Part shown: positions 34,207-43,414 of the stretch, piece after piece | How the letters are laid out: every line of letters starts with the position of its first letter | How positions within the stretch are numbered: position 1 is the stretch's first letter | NCBI RefSeq assembly: GCF_006715635.1 | Contig: NZ_VFNP01000002.1 | Coordinates: 1,860,001 to 1,924,000 of the forward strand | Origin: Streptomyces sp. SLBN-118 | GTDB taxonomy: Bacteria; Actinomycetota; Actinomycetes; Streptomycetales; Streptomycetaceae | Length of the DNA: 64,000 bases | Direction: 5' to 3' | Position numbers and translations under genes: made by a program | The notes under the pieces: generated by a model | Seen by the model: the letters and a program-made list of their open reading frames with translations, nothing else | Database searches by the model: none | What the model was told of the DNA's origin: nothing

Positions 34207-35457
34207 TCAGACCTGAGGACGCAGCCGTGCCGCGTCGCCGGTGCTGCTGCCGTCCGTGGTGTCGGCCACAAGGGCACTGCCCTTGATCCACTTGTCCCAG
34301 TCCAGGTTCCAGTCGCCGAAGCCGTTGCCGAACGGGTCCATGTCGTCACCGGCGCTGTTCACGACCTTGACGATGTCGCCCTCCTTGACGGTCTCGAAGA
34401 ACCACGCGGCGTTGCCGGTGGACATCCCGGTGCAGCCGTGGCTGACGTTCTCGTACCCCTGTGAGCCGACGGACCAGGGCGCGGCGTGGACGTACTCACC
34501 GCTGTAGGTGACCTGTGTCGCGTAGTAGACGGGCAGGTCGTAGGAGTCGGCGCTGCCCTCCGCTATGCCGATGCTGGTACCGCGCATCCGTACGAAGTAC
34601 TGCTTGGCGAGCACGACCTTGATTCCGTTGCGGGTGGAGAAGCCGGGCTTGCCGGTGGTCACCGGGATGGTCTTGATCACTTCTCCGTTGCGCTCGACCG
34701 TCATCTGGTGCGATCCGGCGTCGGTGATGGCCTCGATGCGGTCCCCGATGGTGATCTTCAACTCCTTCGAGGCGCCGCCGTAGAGCTTGGAGGAGACCTT
34801 GACGCCCTGGAGGTTGCTGACCGCCTTCACGGTCGCGCCGCTGGGCCAGTACTCCTTGGGACGGAAGTGCAGCTTCTTGTCGTCCACCCAGTACCAGGCG
34901 CCCTCCACGGCGGGGCTGGACTGGACCTTCAGGGCGCGCTCCACGACGGCCCTGGCCGCCTTGTCCTTCACCGGGAGGCTGAGCTCGGCGGTGATGGGCT
35001 GGCCGACCCCGTACGTGCCCGCCTTGGGGCCGAACTTGACCGTCAGGAACGTGGAGGCGGGTTCGGTCTCGAAGGTCAGCGTACGGACGCCCGGGGCGCC
35101 GTTCACGTCCTCCGTGGACACCCTCACGGTGTATTTGGCGCCGGCCGACAGGGAGCCGGTGGAACGCCATCGGGTGCCGTCGGCGTCGAGTTCGCCCGCG
35201 AGGAAGTGTCCGGAGTCATCTATGACGGTCACGTCGGTGATGCGGCCGCCGTCACCCTCGGCGGTGACTTCCAGCGGTTTGTCCGGGTCCACTTTCGTGT
35301 TGCCGTCAGGCGTGTTGAAGGAGATCTGCCCGGCGGCGTCGAAGGGCTTCGCGGCGAGCGGGTCGCCGCCCGAGTCGCACGCGGTCGCGCCCGCCCCGAG
35401 GGAGACGACCAGCAGAGTGCAGCTGAGGACGGTGCGGAGGTGCGGGGTGTGGTTCAT
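34207..35457 (-). CDS. L,D-transpeptidase lipoprotein
   Basis: 416-residue exported enzyme that forms 3-3 cross-links in peptidoglycan. A signal peptide ends in a lipobox-like GATAC (Cys near 27). Two Ig-like domains follow (about 40-250, with FLTVKFGPKAGTYGVGQP), then a YkuD catalytic domain with His in YVHAAPWSVGSQG and Cys in NVSHGCTGMSTGNA, as in mycobacterial LdtMt2-type proteins. The ATG at 35457 is chosen; GTG 35463 is possible, neither with a clear ribosome site. It sits between two respiratory operons, separated from ctaF by a terminator, a conserved but unexplained arrangement. Confidence 0.92.
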   Translation of the reverse strand: MNHTPHLRTVLSCTLLVVSLGAGATACDSGGDPLAAKPFDAAGQISFNTPDGNTKVDPDKPLEVTAEGDGGRITDVTVIDDSGHFLAGELDADGTRWRSTGSLSAGAKYTVRVSTEDVNGAPGVRTLTFETEPASTFLTVKFGPKAGTYGVGQPITAELSLPVKDKAARAVVERALKVQSSPAVEGAWYWVDDKKLHFRPKEYWPSGATVKAVSNLQGVKVSSKLYGGASKELKITIGDRIEAITDAGSHQMTVERNGEVIKTIPVTTGKPGFSTRNGIKVVLAKQYFVRMRGTSIGIAEGSADSYDLPVYYATQVTYSGEYVHAAPWSVGSQGYENVSHGCTGMSTGNAAWFFETVKEGDIVKVVNSAGDDMDPFGNGFGDWNLDWDKWIKGSALVADTTDGSSTGDAARLRPQV

Positions 35458-35516
35458 AAGCACACGTTATGAAGATCACTCGGCAACGGCGCGCCGAGTG
35501 ACTGCAAATGGAGGAG

Positions 35517-35551
35517 GCCCGGATCCCCCTCAGGAGTGAGGGGGTCCGGGC
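35517..35551 (-). terminator. Terminator of the ctaC-ctaD-ctaF operon
   Basis: Hairpin with arms CCCGGA-t-CCCCCTC (35518-35531) and GAGGGGG-TCCGGG (35538-35550), a single bulged T, and a short loop, 27 bp after the ctaF stop. Confidence 0.75.
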
Positions 35552-35577
35552 CCGTCCCGTGTGTTGCTGACGCAGCG

Positions 35578-35976
35578 TTACTGGTTCTGGTTCTCACCGC
35601 GGTAGTACTCGAACACCCAGCCGAAGAGGCCGACCAGGATCAGTGGCGCCGAGAAGTACAGGATCCACCAGCCCATCGCGACGGCGAGGAACGCGAGCGC
35701 ACCGCCGACGGCGAGCGAGAGCGGCTGCCAGCTGTGCGGGGAGAAGAACCCCACCTCGCCGGCCTCGTCCGCCACGTCGGCGTCCTTGTTGTCCTGCGCC
35801 ATGGCGTCCACTCGCCGGGCCGTGAAGGCCAGGTAGTAGCCGATCATGATGCTCAGGCCGAAGCCCAGGAAGAGCGCGGTGGTACCGGCCGGCTCCTTCG
35901 ACCACACGCCATAGACGGTCGCCATGGCGAGGATGAAGACGCTCAGCCAGAGGAACATCTTGCCCTGGATCCTCAC
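35578..35976 (-). CDS. ctaF: Cytochrome c oxidase subunit IV (actinobacterial)
   Basis: 132-residue membrane subunit specific to actinobacterial aa3 oxidases. It begins [20 protein letters not shown] with four hydrophobic segments and ends [15 protein letters not shown], the typical CtaF tail. The GTG at 35976 overlaps the ctaD stop as GTGA. Last gene of the ctaC-ctaD-ctaF unit. Confidence 0.95.
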   Translation of the reverse strand: MRIQGKMFLWLSVFILAMATVYGVWSKEPAGTTALFLGFGLSIMIGYYLAFTARRVDAMAQDNKDADVADEAGEVGFFSPHSWQPLSLAVGGALAFLAVAMGWWILYFSAPLILVGLFGWVFEYYRGENQNQ

Positions 35977-37709
35977 TTGCCTGCCTCCTTACCGCCGGTG
36001 ATGGCCGAGCCGGCGCCGTGCGTCTCGAGCTGGTCGAGCGCCGCGATCTCCGGGTGATGCAGGTCGAAAGCCGGGGATTCGCTGCGGATCCGCGGCAGGG
36101 TGAGGAAGTTGTGCCGCGGCGGCGGGCAGGACGTCGCCCATTCGAGCGAACGGCCGAAGCCCCACGGGTCGTCGACCTCGACCTTCTTGCCGTACTTGGC
36201 GGTCTTCCAGACGTTGTAGAAGAACGGCAGGACCGACATACCGAGCAGGAACGAGCTGATCGTGGAGATCGTGTTCAGCGTGGTGAAGCCGTCGGCGGCC
36301 AGATAGTCGGCGTAACGACGCGGCATGCCCTCGGCACCCAGCCAGTGCTGCACCAGGAACGTGCCGTGGAAGCCGATGAACAGCGTCCAGAAGGTCATCT
36401 TGCCGAGCCGCTCGTCCAGCATCTTGCCCGTGAACTTCGGCCACCAGAAGTGGAATCCGGCGAACATCGCGAAGACCACGGTGCCGAAGACGACGTAGTG
36501 GAAGTGCGCGACGACGAAGTACGAGTCGGAGACGTGGAAGTCCATCGGGGGCGAGGCCAGGATGACGCCGGTCAGTCCACCGAAGGTGAAGGTGACCAGG
36601 AAGCCGATCGTCCAGAGCATCGGTGTCTCGAAGGACAGAGAGCCCTTCCACATGGTGCCGATCCAGTTGAAGAACTTCACACCGGTCGGTACCGCGATCA
36701 GGAAGGTCATGAAGGAGAAGAACGGCAGAAGCACGCCGCCTGTGACGTACATGTGGTGAGCCCACACCGTCACGGACAGACCGGCGATCGCGATGGTCGC
36801 GCCGATCAGGCCGATGTAACCGAACATCGGCTTGCGTGAGAAGACCGGGATGATCTCCGAGACGATGCCGAAGAAGGGCAAGGCGATGATGTACACCTCT
36901 GGATGGCCGAAGAACCAGAAGAGGTGTTGCCACAGCAACGCGCCGCCGTTGGACGCGTCGAAGACATGCGCACCGAACTTGCGGTCCGCCTCCAGCGCGA
37001 AGAGCGCGGCGGCCAGCACCGGGAAGGCGAGCAGGACCAGCACACCGGTCAGCAGCACGTTCCACACGAAGATCGGCATCCGGAACATCGTCATGCCGGG
37101 AGCACGCATGCAGATGATCGTGGTGATGAAGTTGACCGAACCGAGGATCGTGCCGAAGCCGGAGAAGGCCAGACCCATGATCCACATGTCGGCGCCGACA
37201 CCCGGCGAGCGGACCGCGTCCGACAGCGGGGAGTAGGCGAACCATCCGAAGTCGGCGGCACCCTGCGGGGTGAGGAACCCGGCCACGGCGATGATCGAGC
37301 CGAAGAGGTACAGCCAGTACGCGAACATGTTCAGCCGCGGGAACGCCACGTCGGGCGCGCCGATCTGCAGCGGCATGATCCAGTTCGCGAATCCGGCGAA
37401 CAGCGGCGTCGCGAACATCAGCAGCATGATCGTGCCGTGCATCGTGAACGCCTGGTTGAACTGCTCGTTCGACATGATCTGCGTGCCGGGACGGGCCAGC
37501 TCGGCGCGCATGAAGAGCGCCATCAGGCCGCCGATGCAGAAGAACGCGAACGACGTGACCAGGTACATCGTGCCGATGGTCTTGTGGTCAGTGGTCGTCA
37601 TCCACTTCACAACCACATTGCCCGGCTGCTTGCGCCGTACCGGCAGCTCGTTCTCGTACGAGTCGTCAGCTGCTGCGGCGGCACCCTGAGGTTCGTTGAG
37701 GATGCTCAC
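35973..37709 (-). CDS. ctaD: Cytochrome c oxidase subunit I
   Basis: 578-residue catalytic subunit of the aa3 oxidase, reducing O2 and pumping protons. Heme a ligand His is in [10 protein letters not shown]; CuB and heme a3 ligands are in [28 protein letters not shown] and [12 protein letters not shown]. The Tyr cross-linked to His is in the GHPEVY motif, and about twelve spans are seen. GTG at 37709 overlaps the ctaC stop (GTGA). The chain ends in a hydrophilic tail ([19 protein letters not shown]) typical of actinobacteria. Confidence 0.97.
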   Translation of the reverse strand: MSILNEPQGAAAAADDSYENELPVRRKQPGNVVVKWMTTTDHKTIGTMYLVTSFAFFCIGGLMALFMRAELARPGTQIMSNEQFNQAFTMHGTIMLLMFATPLFAGFANWIMPLQIGAPDVAFPRLNMFAYWLYLFGSIIAVAGFLTPQGAADFGWFAYSPLSDAVRSPGVGADMWIMGLAFSGFGTILGSVNFITTIICMRAPGMTMFRMPIFVWNVLLTGVLVLLAFPVLAAALFALEADRKFGAHVFDASNGGALLWQHLFWFFGHPEVYIIALPFFGIVSEIIPVFSRKPMFGYIGLIGATIAIAGLSVTVWAHHMYVTGGVLLPFFSFMTFLIAVPTGVKFFNWIGTMWKGSLSFETPMLWTIGFLVTFTFGGLTGVILASPPMDFHVSDSYFVVAHFHYVVFGTVVFAMFAGFHFWWPKFTGKMLDERLGKMTFWTLFIGFHGTFLVQHWLGAEGMPRRYADYLAADGFTTLNTISTISSFLLGMSVLPFFYNVWKTAKYGKKVEVDDPWGFGRSLEWATSCPPPRHNFLTLPRIRSESPAFDLHHPEIAALDQLETHGAGSAITGGKEAGK

Positions 37710-38662
37710 AGTTGGTTCTTCTCCGCATTCCTGGCCGGGTCCGTCTGCGCGATGCCCGACGGGATGTAGCCGGTCTGACCCTGCTCCACCAGCTCCTTGA
37801 GGTGCTGCTGGTAGCGCTCCGGGGAGACGACCTTGACGTTGAAGAGCATCCGGGAGTGGTCAACACCGCAGAGCTCGGCGCACTTGCCCCTGAAGGTGCC
37901 CTCACGGGTGGGGGTCACCTCGAAGACATTGGTGTGCCCCGGGATGACGTCCTGCTTGAACAGGAAGGGGAGCACCCAGAAGGAGTGGATGACATCGCGG
38001 GAGCTGAGGATGAACCGGACCTTCTCGCCCTTGGGCAGCCACAGGGTCGGGCCCGGGTTGCCGGTCTGCGGGTTCCGGGTGCCCGGGATGCCGGCGTCGT
38101 AGACGCCGCCCGCGTTCGCCGGAAAGTCCTCGCGGTACTTGTCCGGAATGGCGCCCAGGTTCTTGTCGGCCTTGGCGTCACCCGTGGAGCCTTCTACGTT
38201 CTCGATGTAGTTGAAGCCCCAGCTCCACTGGTAGCCGACCACGTTGACCGTGTGGACCGGCTTGGACAGAGCCAGGAGCTTCGTCTCGTCACGAGCGGTG
38301 AAGTAGAAGAGCACCGAAACGATGATGAGCGGAACGACCGTGTACAGGGCCTCGATGGGCATGTTGTACCGGGTCTGCGGAGGTACCTCCACCTTGGTGC
38401 GGCTGCGCCGGTGGAAGATGACACTCCAGATGATCAGCCCCCACACCAGGATGCCCGTGACGAGCGCTGCCGCCCACGAGCCCTGCCAGAGGGAGAGGAT
38501 CCGGGGCGCCTCCTCCGTTACCGGGGTGGGCATTCCCAGGCGGGGGAAGTCCTTGTATGTGCAACCAGAGGCGGTCGCCAGGACCACGCCCGCGGTCAGC
38601 ACCTGGAGCAGCTTCCGCCGCATCGGGCGCCGCGACGAGCGGTCGGAGCCGTTGGGACTCAC
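37706..38662 (-). CDS. ctaC: Cytochrome c oxidase subunit II
   Basis: 318-residue electron-entry subunit. A signal peptide with lipobox (ATASGC, Cys near 34) is followed by two spans and a periplasmic cupredoxin domain. The CuA ligands are in SFWVLPF (with His upstream) and [14 protein letters not shown] (two Cys, His, Met). The GTG at 38662 ([12 protein letters not shown]) follows GGGAAGG. First gene of ctaC-ctaD-ctaF. It diverges from the cysteine desulfurase-TusA fusion across a 340-bp region. Confidence 0.96.
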   Translation of the reverse strand: MSPNGSDRSSRRPMRRKLLQVLTAGVVLATASGCTYKDFPRLGMPTPVTEEAPRILSLWQGSWAAALVTGILVWGLIIWSVIFHRRSRTKVEVPPQTRYNMPIEALYTVVPLIIVSVLFYFTARDETKLLALSKPVHTVNVVGYQWSWGFNYIENVEGSTGDAKADKNLGAIPDKYREDFPANAGGVYDAGIPGTRNPQTGNPGPTLWLPKGEKVRFILSSRDVIHSFWVLPFLFKQDVIPGHTNVFEVTPTREGTFRGKCAELCGVDHSRMLFNVKVVSPERYQQHLKELVEQGQTGYIPSGIAQTDPARNAEKNQL

Positions 38663-39002
38663 GTAGCGCCTTCCCGAGAGTCTCGGCCCGCGCGGCATGC
38701 CGCGGCCGTCTCGCTGGTCGGTCGCCGGCCCTGACGCGGGCAGGGGTTTGGATGTTTATGCGGACCAAACCCTACTGGACGCTATTTGGGGTCGCGCGGG
38801 GAGGGTGCCCAACGCGCCGTCCGACACCCCGAAGGGATGGCCGACCCTTGTCATTGGGCCTGAATCCCGGCCTCCGGGCGCCCGTCTGCCCACGCCCATC
38901 GCGGACGTGACGAGTTCAACCTGCCACGGCGGGCAACCACCAACGCCCCCTGGCCAAAGGCAGGCACGGACGCGGTGACGTGTAGCGAGTTAGCGTGGCG
39001 AT
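38663..39002. promoter_or_regulatory. Divergent promoter region ctaC / cysteine desulfurase fusion
   Basis: 340 bp without a gene. It contains an inverted repeat GGTTTGG (38745-38751) / CCAAACC (38765-38771) separated by 13 bases in a locally AT-rich patch, about 85-110 bp upstream of the ctaC start, followed by a related half-site ATTTGGG near 38784-38790. No confident -10/-35 pair was assigned. Confidence 0.4.
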
Positions 39003-40385
39003 GTGCCTTACTTCGATGTCGCATCCTCCGCTCCGCTGCACCCGGTCGCCCGGCAGGCCCTGCAGGCTTCCCTCGACGAGGGCTGGGCCGATCCGGCCCG
39101 CCTGTATCGCGAGGGGCGGCGTGCCAGACTGCTGTTGGACGCGGCGCGGGAGGCGGCGGCGGAGGCTGTGGGCTGCCGCCCGGACGAGCTCGTGTTCACT
39201 CCTTCGGGGACGCGCGCGGTTCACGTCGGAATGTCGGGCGTGCTCGCGGCGCGTCGGCGTGTCGGTCGTCACCTGGTCGTTTCCGCCGTCGAGCACTCCT
39301 CGGTGCTCCATTCTGCGGGCGCGCACGAAGGGGCGGAGGGCGGGACGGTGACCGAGGTCCCGGTGGACCGGGCGGGCTCGGTGTCCGCGGCCGCGTTCGG
39401 CGCGGCCCTGCAGGAGGACACCGCGCTGGCCTGCCTGCAGTCCGCCAACCACGAGGTGGGCACGGAGCAGCCGGTCGCCGAGGCCGCCGACGCCTGCCGG
39501 GCGGCCGGGGTACCGCTGCTGGTTGACGCTGCGCAGTCACTGGCGTGGGGACAGGTGGGCGGGGACTGGTCGCTGCTGACGGGCAGCGCGCACAAATGGG
39601 GCGGCCCGGCGGGGGTGGGGCTGCTCGCCGTACGCAAGGGTGTCCGGTTCGCCCCCCAAGGTCCCGCCGACGAGCGGGAGTCGGGGCGGTCGGCGGGCTT
39701 CGAGAACATCCCGGGGATCGTGGCGGCTGCGGCCTCGCTGCGGGCGGTGCGCGCGGAGGCTGCGGACGAGACGGTACGTCTGCGGGCGCTGGTGGACAGG
39801 ATCCGCTCACGCGTGCCGGAGCTGGTCCCCGACGTGGAGGTGGTGGGCGATCCGGTGCGGCGCCTCCCCCACCTCGTCACCTTCTCGTGTCTCTATGTCG
39901 ACGGAGAGACTCTGCTGCACGAGCTGGACCGGGCCGGGTTCTCCGTCTCATCGGGCTCGTCCTGTACGAGCAGCACGCTCACGCCGAGCCATGTGCTGAA
40001 GGCGATGGGTGTGCTCTCGGAGGGAAACGTCCGCGTCTCGCTCCCCCTGGGGACGCCGGAGGGGGAGGTCGACCGCTTCCTGGAGCTGCTGCCGGGGGTG
40101 GTCGCGGAGGTACGCGAACGCCTCGGCGCGCCCGTCTCGCCTCCCTCGACCGGGGGGACGGCGTCCCTGGTGGTGGACGCGCTGGGCAAGCGGTGCCCGA
40201 TCCCGGTGATCGAACTGGCGAGGGTGATCGGGGACGTGCCGGTGGGTGGCACGGTGACGGTGCTCTCGGACGACGAGGCGGCGCGGCTGGACATTCCGGC
40301 GTGGTGCGAGATGCGCGGGCAGGAGTACGTGGGGGAGGAAGGGGCGGAGCGGGGCGTGGCGTATGCGGTGCGGCGGGTCGTCTGA
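39003..40385 (+). CDS. Cysteine desulfurase fused to a TusA-type sulfurtransferase
   Basis: 460-residue fusion. Residues 1-375 form an IscS/NifS-type PLP enzyme: FDVASSAPLHPVARQAL, VVSAVEHSSVLHSAG, VDAAQSLAWG, Schiff-base Lys198 in GSAHKWGGPAG, and catalytic Cys321 in SSGSSCTSS. Residues 388-460 are a TusA/SirA domain (LVVDALGKRCPIPVIELA) with the sulfur-accepting Cys398 in the CPIP motif. Sulfur could pass directly from Cys321 to Cys398, for tRNA thiolation, molybdopterin or Fe-S assembly; which is not shown. GTG at 39003 has no ribosome site and may be leaderless. Divergent from ctaC, convergent with the PfkB-type kinase. Confidence 0.92.
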   Translation: MPYFDVASSAPLHPVARQALQASLDEGWADPARLYREGRRARLLLDAAREAAAEAVGCRPDELVFTPSGTRAVHVGMSGVLAARRRVGRHLVVSAVEHSSVLHSAGAHEGAEGGTVTEVPVDRAGSVSAAAFGAALQEDTALACLQSANHEVGTEQPVAEAADACRAAGVPLLVDAAQSLAWGQVGGDWSLLTGSAHKWGGPAGVGLLAVRKGVRFAPQGPADERESGRSAGFENIPGIVAAAASLRAVRAEAADETVRLRALVDRIRSRVPELVPDVEVVGDPVRRLPHLVTFSCLYVDGETLLHELDRAGFSVSSGSSCTSSTLTPSHVLKAMGVLSEGNVRVSLPLGTPEGEVDRFLELLPGVVAEVRERLGAPVSPPSTGGTASLVVDALGKRCPIPVIELARVIGDVPVGGTVTVLSDDEAARLDIPAWCEMRGQEYVGEEGAERGVAYAVRRVV

Positions 40386-40391
40386 ATGTCC

Positions 40392-40423
40392 GCCGGTCGG
40401 CCTGAGTGTTCAGGCCGACCGGC
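40392..40423. terminator. Strong bidirectional terminator
   Basis: Perfect 14-bp stem GCCGGTCGGCCTGA / TCAGGCCGACCGGC with a GTGT loop between the convergent cysteine desulfurase fusion and the PfkB-type kinase. Confidence 0.88.
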
Positions 40424-40443
40424 CCCGTCGCAGCCCCCGGGGG

Positions 40444-41418
40444 TTACTTCAGGTGGGTTCGGACCTCGGCGGCCGCGTCATGGCCGTACGCTTTGGTGAA
40501 GCGGTCCATGAAGTGCGCCCGGCGCAGCGTGTACTCCTGCGTGCCCAGCGTCTCGATCACCAGCGTCGCCAGCATGCAGCCCACCTGCGCCGCGCGCTCC
40601 AGGCTCACGCCCCAGGACAGACCCGACAGGAAGCCCGCCCGGAAGGCGTCACCGACACCGGTCGGGTCGACCTTGGCGTCCTCCTGGGGGCAGCCGACCT
40701 CGATCGGCTCCTCGCCCTCCTGCTCGATGCGGACGCCGTTCGAGCCGAGGGTGGTGACCCGGTGGCCGACCTTGCCCAGGATCTCGGTGTCGCTCCAGCC
40801 GGTCTTGGACTCGATGAGTCCCTTCTCGTACTCGTTGGAGAAGAGGTAGGTGGCGCCGTCCAGGAGCGTGCGGATGTCGTCGCCGCTCATCCGCGCGATC
40901 TGCTGGGAGAAGTCAGCGGCGAACGGGATGGAGCGGGTCCGGCACTCCTCGGTGTGACGGAGCATCGCCTCCGGGTCGTCCGCGCCGATCAGGACGAGGT
41001 CGAGGCCGCCGACCCGGTCCGCGACGGACTTCAACTCGATCTGCCGGGCTTCGCTCATCGCGCCGGTGTAGAAGGAGCCGATCTGGTTGTGGTCGGCGTC
41101 CGTGGTGCACACGAAACGCGCGGTGTGCAGGACCTCGGAGATCCGGACGGACGCGGTGTCCACACCATGGCGGTCGAGCCAGGCGCGGTACTCGTCGAAG
41201 TCGGATCCGGCGGCGCCGACAAGGATCGGCCCGCTGCCGAGCTGGCCCATGCCGAAGCAGATGTTCGCGCCGACACCGCCCCTGCGGACATCGAGGTTGT
41301 CGACCAGGAAGGAGAGGGAAACCGTGTGCAGCTGTTCCGCGACCAGCTGGTCGGCGAAGCGGCCGGGGAAAGTCATGAGGTGGTCGGTGGCGATGGAGCC
41401 GGTGACTGCGATTCGCAC
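40444..41418 (-). CDS. PfkB-family carbohydrate/nucleoside kinase
   Basis: 324 residues of the ribokinase superfamily. The N-terminal signature is GSIATDHLMTFPGRF, with VRRGGVGANICFGMGQLG for the substrate region and the anion-hole/catalytic base motif VDPTGVGDAFRAGFLSG (Asp). Adenosine-kinase-like family members share this start, so adenosine or a sugar is the likely phosphate acceptor; sequence alone does not decide. GTG at 41418 has AGGAG about ten bases upstream. It is monocistronic and convergent with the sulfur gene. Confidence 0.87.
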   Translation of the reverse strand: MRIAVTGSIATDHLMTFPGRFADQLVAEQLHTVSLSFLVDNLDVRRGGVGANICFGMGQLGSGPILVGAAGSDFDEYRAWLDRHGVDTASVRISEVLHTARFVCTTDADHNQIGSFYTGAMSEARQIELKSVADRVGGLDLVLIGADDPEAMLRHTEECRTRSIPFAADFSQQIARMSGDDIRTLLDGATYLFSNEYEKGLIESKTGWSDTEILGKVGHRVTTLGSNGVRIEQEGEEPIEVGCPQEDAKVDPTGVGDAFRAGFLSGLSWGVSLERAAQVGCMLATLVIETLGTQEYTLRRAHFMDRFTKAYGHDAAAEVRTHLK

Positions 41419-41548
41419 GGCGAAGACGCTCCTGTGGCGGGGTGGCGTTGACAGTTAACGCTACCGGGTTTGGGGACGTGCGCTGAAGTGCGGAAACTAC
41501 CCGATAGTAGGCCTTTTTTGATGGACCCGCGCTGCATACGGTGCGGAT

Positions 41549-41755
41549 ATGACGAAGCCCATCGCCCGGCGCGAGCCGCGAGAGTCCGAGATCAGTCTGG
41601 CCCAGCTGCGCGGAGACTGCGCGCGCATGGCTCCCCACTGGGTCGTGCCCGCGGCCGCCGTTCCCGCGCCGGTGCCTCCGTCGCGCATCCATGGTGTGGT
41701 GGTCCCGGCCTCTTCGGCGAGGCTGCTCGACGCCATGTCCGAATACGGCGACTGA
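41549..41755 (+). CDS. Small conserved hypothetical protein
   Basis: 68 residues, no recognised domain: a basic N-terminus (KPIARREPRESE), a short amphipathic helix (SLAQLRGDCARM), a Pro/Ala/Val-rich middle and a charged C-terminus (ARLLDAMSEYGD). Codon use has the strong GC3 bias of real genes here. The ribosome site before the ATG is weak. It lies between the divergent kinase and the membrane-anchored protein gene, from which a hairpin at 41819-41841 separates it. Confidence 0.6.
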   Translation: MTKPIARREPRESEISLAQLRGDCARMAPHWVVPAAAVPAPVPPSRIHGVVVPASSARLLDAMSEYGD

Positions 41756-41818
41756 CCCCAACGGCGCACAGCCGAGGGCGCACGAGGGAACCGTGCGCTT
41801 CCCCGCTCCGTCCCATCC

Positions 41819-41841
41819 GTGACCCCGTGCGACGGGGTCAC
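41819..41841 (+). terminator. Hairpin between the small ORF and the downstream gene
   Basis: Perfect 10-bp stem GTGACCCCGT / ACGGGGTCAC with a GCG loop. It ends 20 bp before the next GTG and about ten before its ribosome site, so it may terminate the small ORF transcript or limit initiation downstream. Confidence 0.5.
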
Positions 41842-41860
41842 GGAGACAAGGAGCGATGCG

Positions 41861-43333
41861 GTGAGCAGCACGGAAGACACGCACGAGGGTCCCCGCCGCC
41901 GGCGTTCCCCGTTCGCCGTCGCCTCGGTGGCGGCGGCGGTGCTGGTCGCGGGCGGGGGTACGTACTTCGCGACCGCGGGCTTCGGAGGCGGCCACGACAG
42001 CGCCGACACCAAGAGCGGTGCGCCGGGCCACGACGGCGATCCGCCTCCGCTCGCTGTCGACGGCCGTACGAAGGGCGGGGACCGGGGCGGCATCGCGCCC
42101 GGCGAACCCGACCCCTCGGGCGGCGGCGTGGTCTACAAGGCGGGGGGCAAGCTTCCTGCCGGACCCGACGAGGCCGCTGTCCACCGTACGAAGGGCACTG
42201 TGACCGCGGCCGAGGTGACCTTGCTGGCGAAGGCGCTCGGACTGCCGGGCACGCCCCGGCTGGTCGGCCCGGCCTGGAAGATCGGGGCGGACAAGGACGG
42301 CGCGGGACCGCTGCTCCAGGTCAACAGGCAGGCGCCGGGCACCTGGACCTTCGCCCGGTTCCTGGCGACACCGGGCGGCGACAACTGTCTGAAGGGCAAG
42401 GAATGCCCCGCGCGCGGTGGGACCTCGCCGAGCGGCGGGAGCCCGGTGAGCGAGGAGGCCGCGAAGAAGGCCGCCTCGCCCGTGCTGAAGGCGCTCGGTC
42501 AGAGCGACGCCGATCTGGACGCACGTCAGCTGATGGGCGCGGTGCGTGTGGTGAACGCCGACCCGCTCGTCGACGGGCTGCCGACATACGGCTGGACGAC
42601 CGGGATCCAGGTCGGCGCGGACGGCCAGGTGGTGGGCGGCAGCGGGCAGTTGAAGAAGCCGGAGAAGAGCGACGAGTATCCGGTGATCTCGGCGCAGGAG
42701 GCGCTGAAGCAGCTGAACAAGGACTCCCGGAGCGGTGGCACGATCGGGATCGGCGGCTGCGCCACACCGGTACCCCTGGAGGGCGAGCAGAAGCCCGACA
42801 CCCCGTGTGCGCCGAAGAGGGTGAAGGGCCCGGAACAGCTGACGGTCACCAAGGCGGTCTTCGGTCTGGCAGCGCAGTCTGTGGAAGGGCAGCAGGCGCT
42901 CGTGCCGTCGTGGCTGTTCGAGGTGAGGCCGAAGGGCGGCGCCCAGCCGTTCACGGTCACACAGCTCGCGGTGGACCCGAAGTATCTGAAGGAGTCCGTT
43001 CCGCCGAAGCAGGACATCAGGCCGACCGAGCCGCAGCAGTCTCCCCCTGTGCGGTCCGACCGGCGCATCGAGTCGTACACCGTGAGCGGGCGCACTCTGG
43101 CTCTGACCTTCTGGGGCGGTGTGTGCAGCGACTATGCGGCGAAGGCGGGCGAGAGCGGCAGCGCGGTCACGGTCCGGATCGTCGAGACGAATCCCGACCC
43201 GGACCGGGTCTGCATCGCCATCGCCAAGGAGATCACCGTGAAGGTGACGCTGGACAAGCCGCTGGGCGACCGGAAGGTCGTGGACGCGGCGACGGGTGAG
43301 GCCGTCCCGGCGAGGCCGGTCCCGGCGAAGTAG
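41861..43333 (+). CDS. Membrane-anchored extracytoplasmic protein, unknown
   Basis: 490 residues with one N-terminal span (about 19-36, FAVASVAAAVLVAGGGTYFA) after a basic stretch (RRRRSPF), giving a type II topology with the bulk outside. The ectodomain is Gly/Pro/Lys-rich at first, then has two similar-looking beta-rich segments (TVTAAEVTLLAKALGLPG; VPSWLFEVRPKGGAQ) and four to six Cys (GGCATPV, CAPK, GVCSDYA, RVCIAI) that could form disulfides. Short repeated blocks resemble DUF-type Streptomyces membrane proteins, but no function is recognised. GTG at 41861 follows AAGGAG; the frame continues upstream through the hairpin. Confidence 0.8.
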   Translation: MSSTEDTHEGPRRRRSPFAVASVAAAVLVAGGGTYFATAGFGGGHDSADTKSGAPGHDGDPPPLAVDGRTKGGDRGGIAPGEPDPSGGGVVYKAGGKLPAGPDEAAVHRTKGTVTAAEVTLLAKALGLPGTPRLVGPAWKIGADKDGAGPLLQVNRQAPGTWTFARFLATPGGDNCLKGKECPARGGTSPSGGSPVSEEAAKKAASPVLKALGQSDADLDARQLMGAVRVVNADPLVDGLPTYGWTTGIQVGADGQVVGGSGQLKKPEKSDEYPVISAQEALKQLNKDSRSGGTIGIGGCATPVPLEGEQKPDTPCAPKRVKGPEQLTVTKAVFGLAAQSVEGQQALVPSWLFEVRPKGGAQPFTVTQLAVDPKYLKESVPPKQDIRPTEPQQSPPVRSDRRIESYTVSGRTLALTFWGGVCSDYAAKAGESGSAVTVRIVETNPDPDRVCIAIAKEITVKVTLDKPLGDRKVVDAATGEAVPARPVPAK

Positions 43334-43347
43334 CACGCGAGCACACG

Positions 43348-43384
43348 AAGGCGGCGGTCCCGGTGTCCGGGCCGCCGCCTTTCG
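43348..43384. terminator. Convergent terminator before erpA
   Basis: Stem GAAGGCGGCGG / CCGCCGCCTTTC with the inner pair CCCGG/CCGGG, in the 81-bp gap between two convergent genes. Confidence 0.75.
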
Positions 43385-43414
43385 TACGTGCGACGTACGA
43401 AGACCTAGGGGGAC

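Noticed and set aside
40913..43336. Minus-strand frame of about 800 codons
   Set aside because: Low-complexity antisense translation of the kinase and membrane-protein genes.
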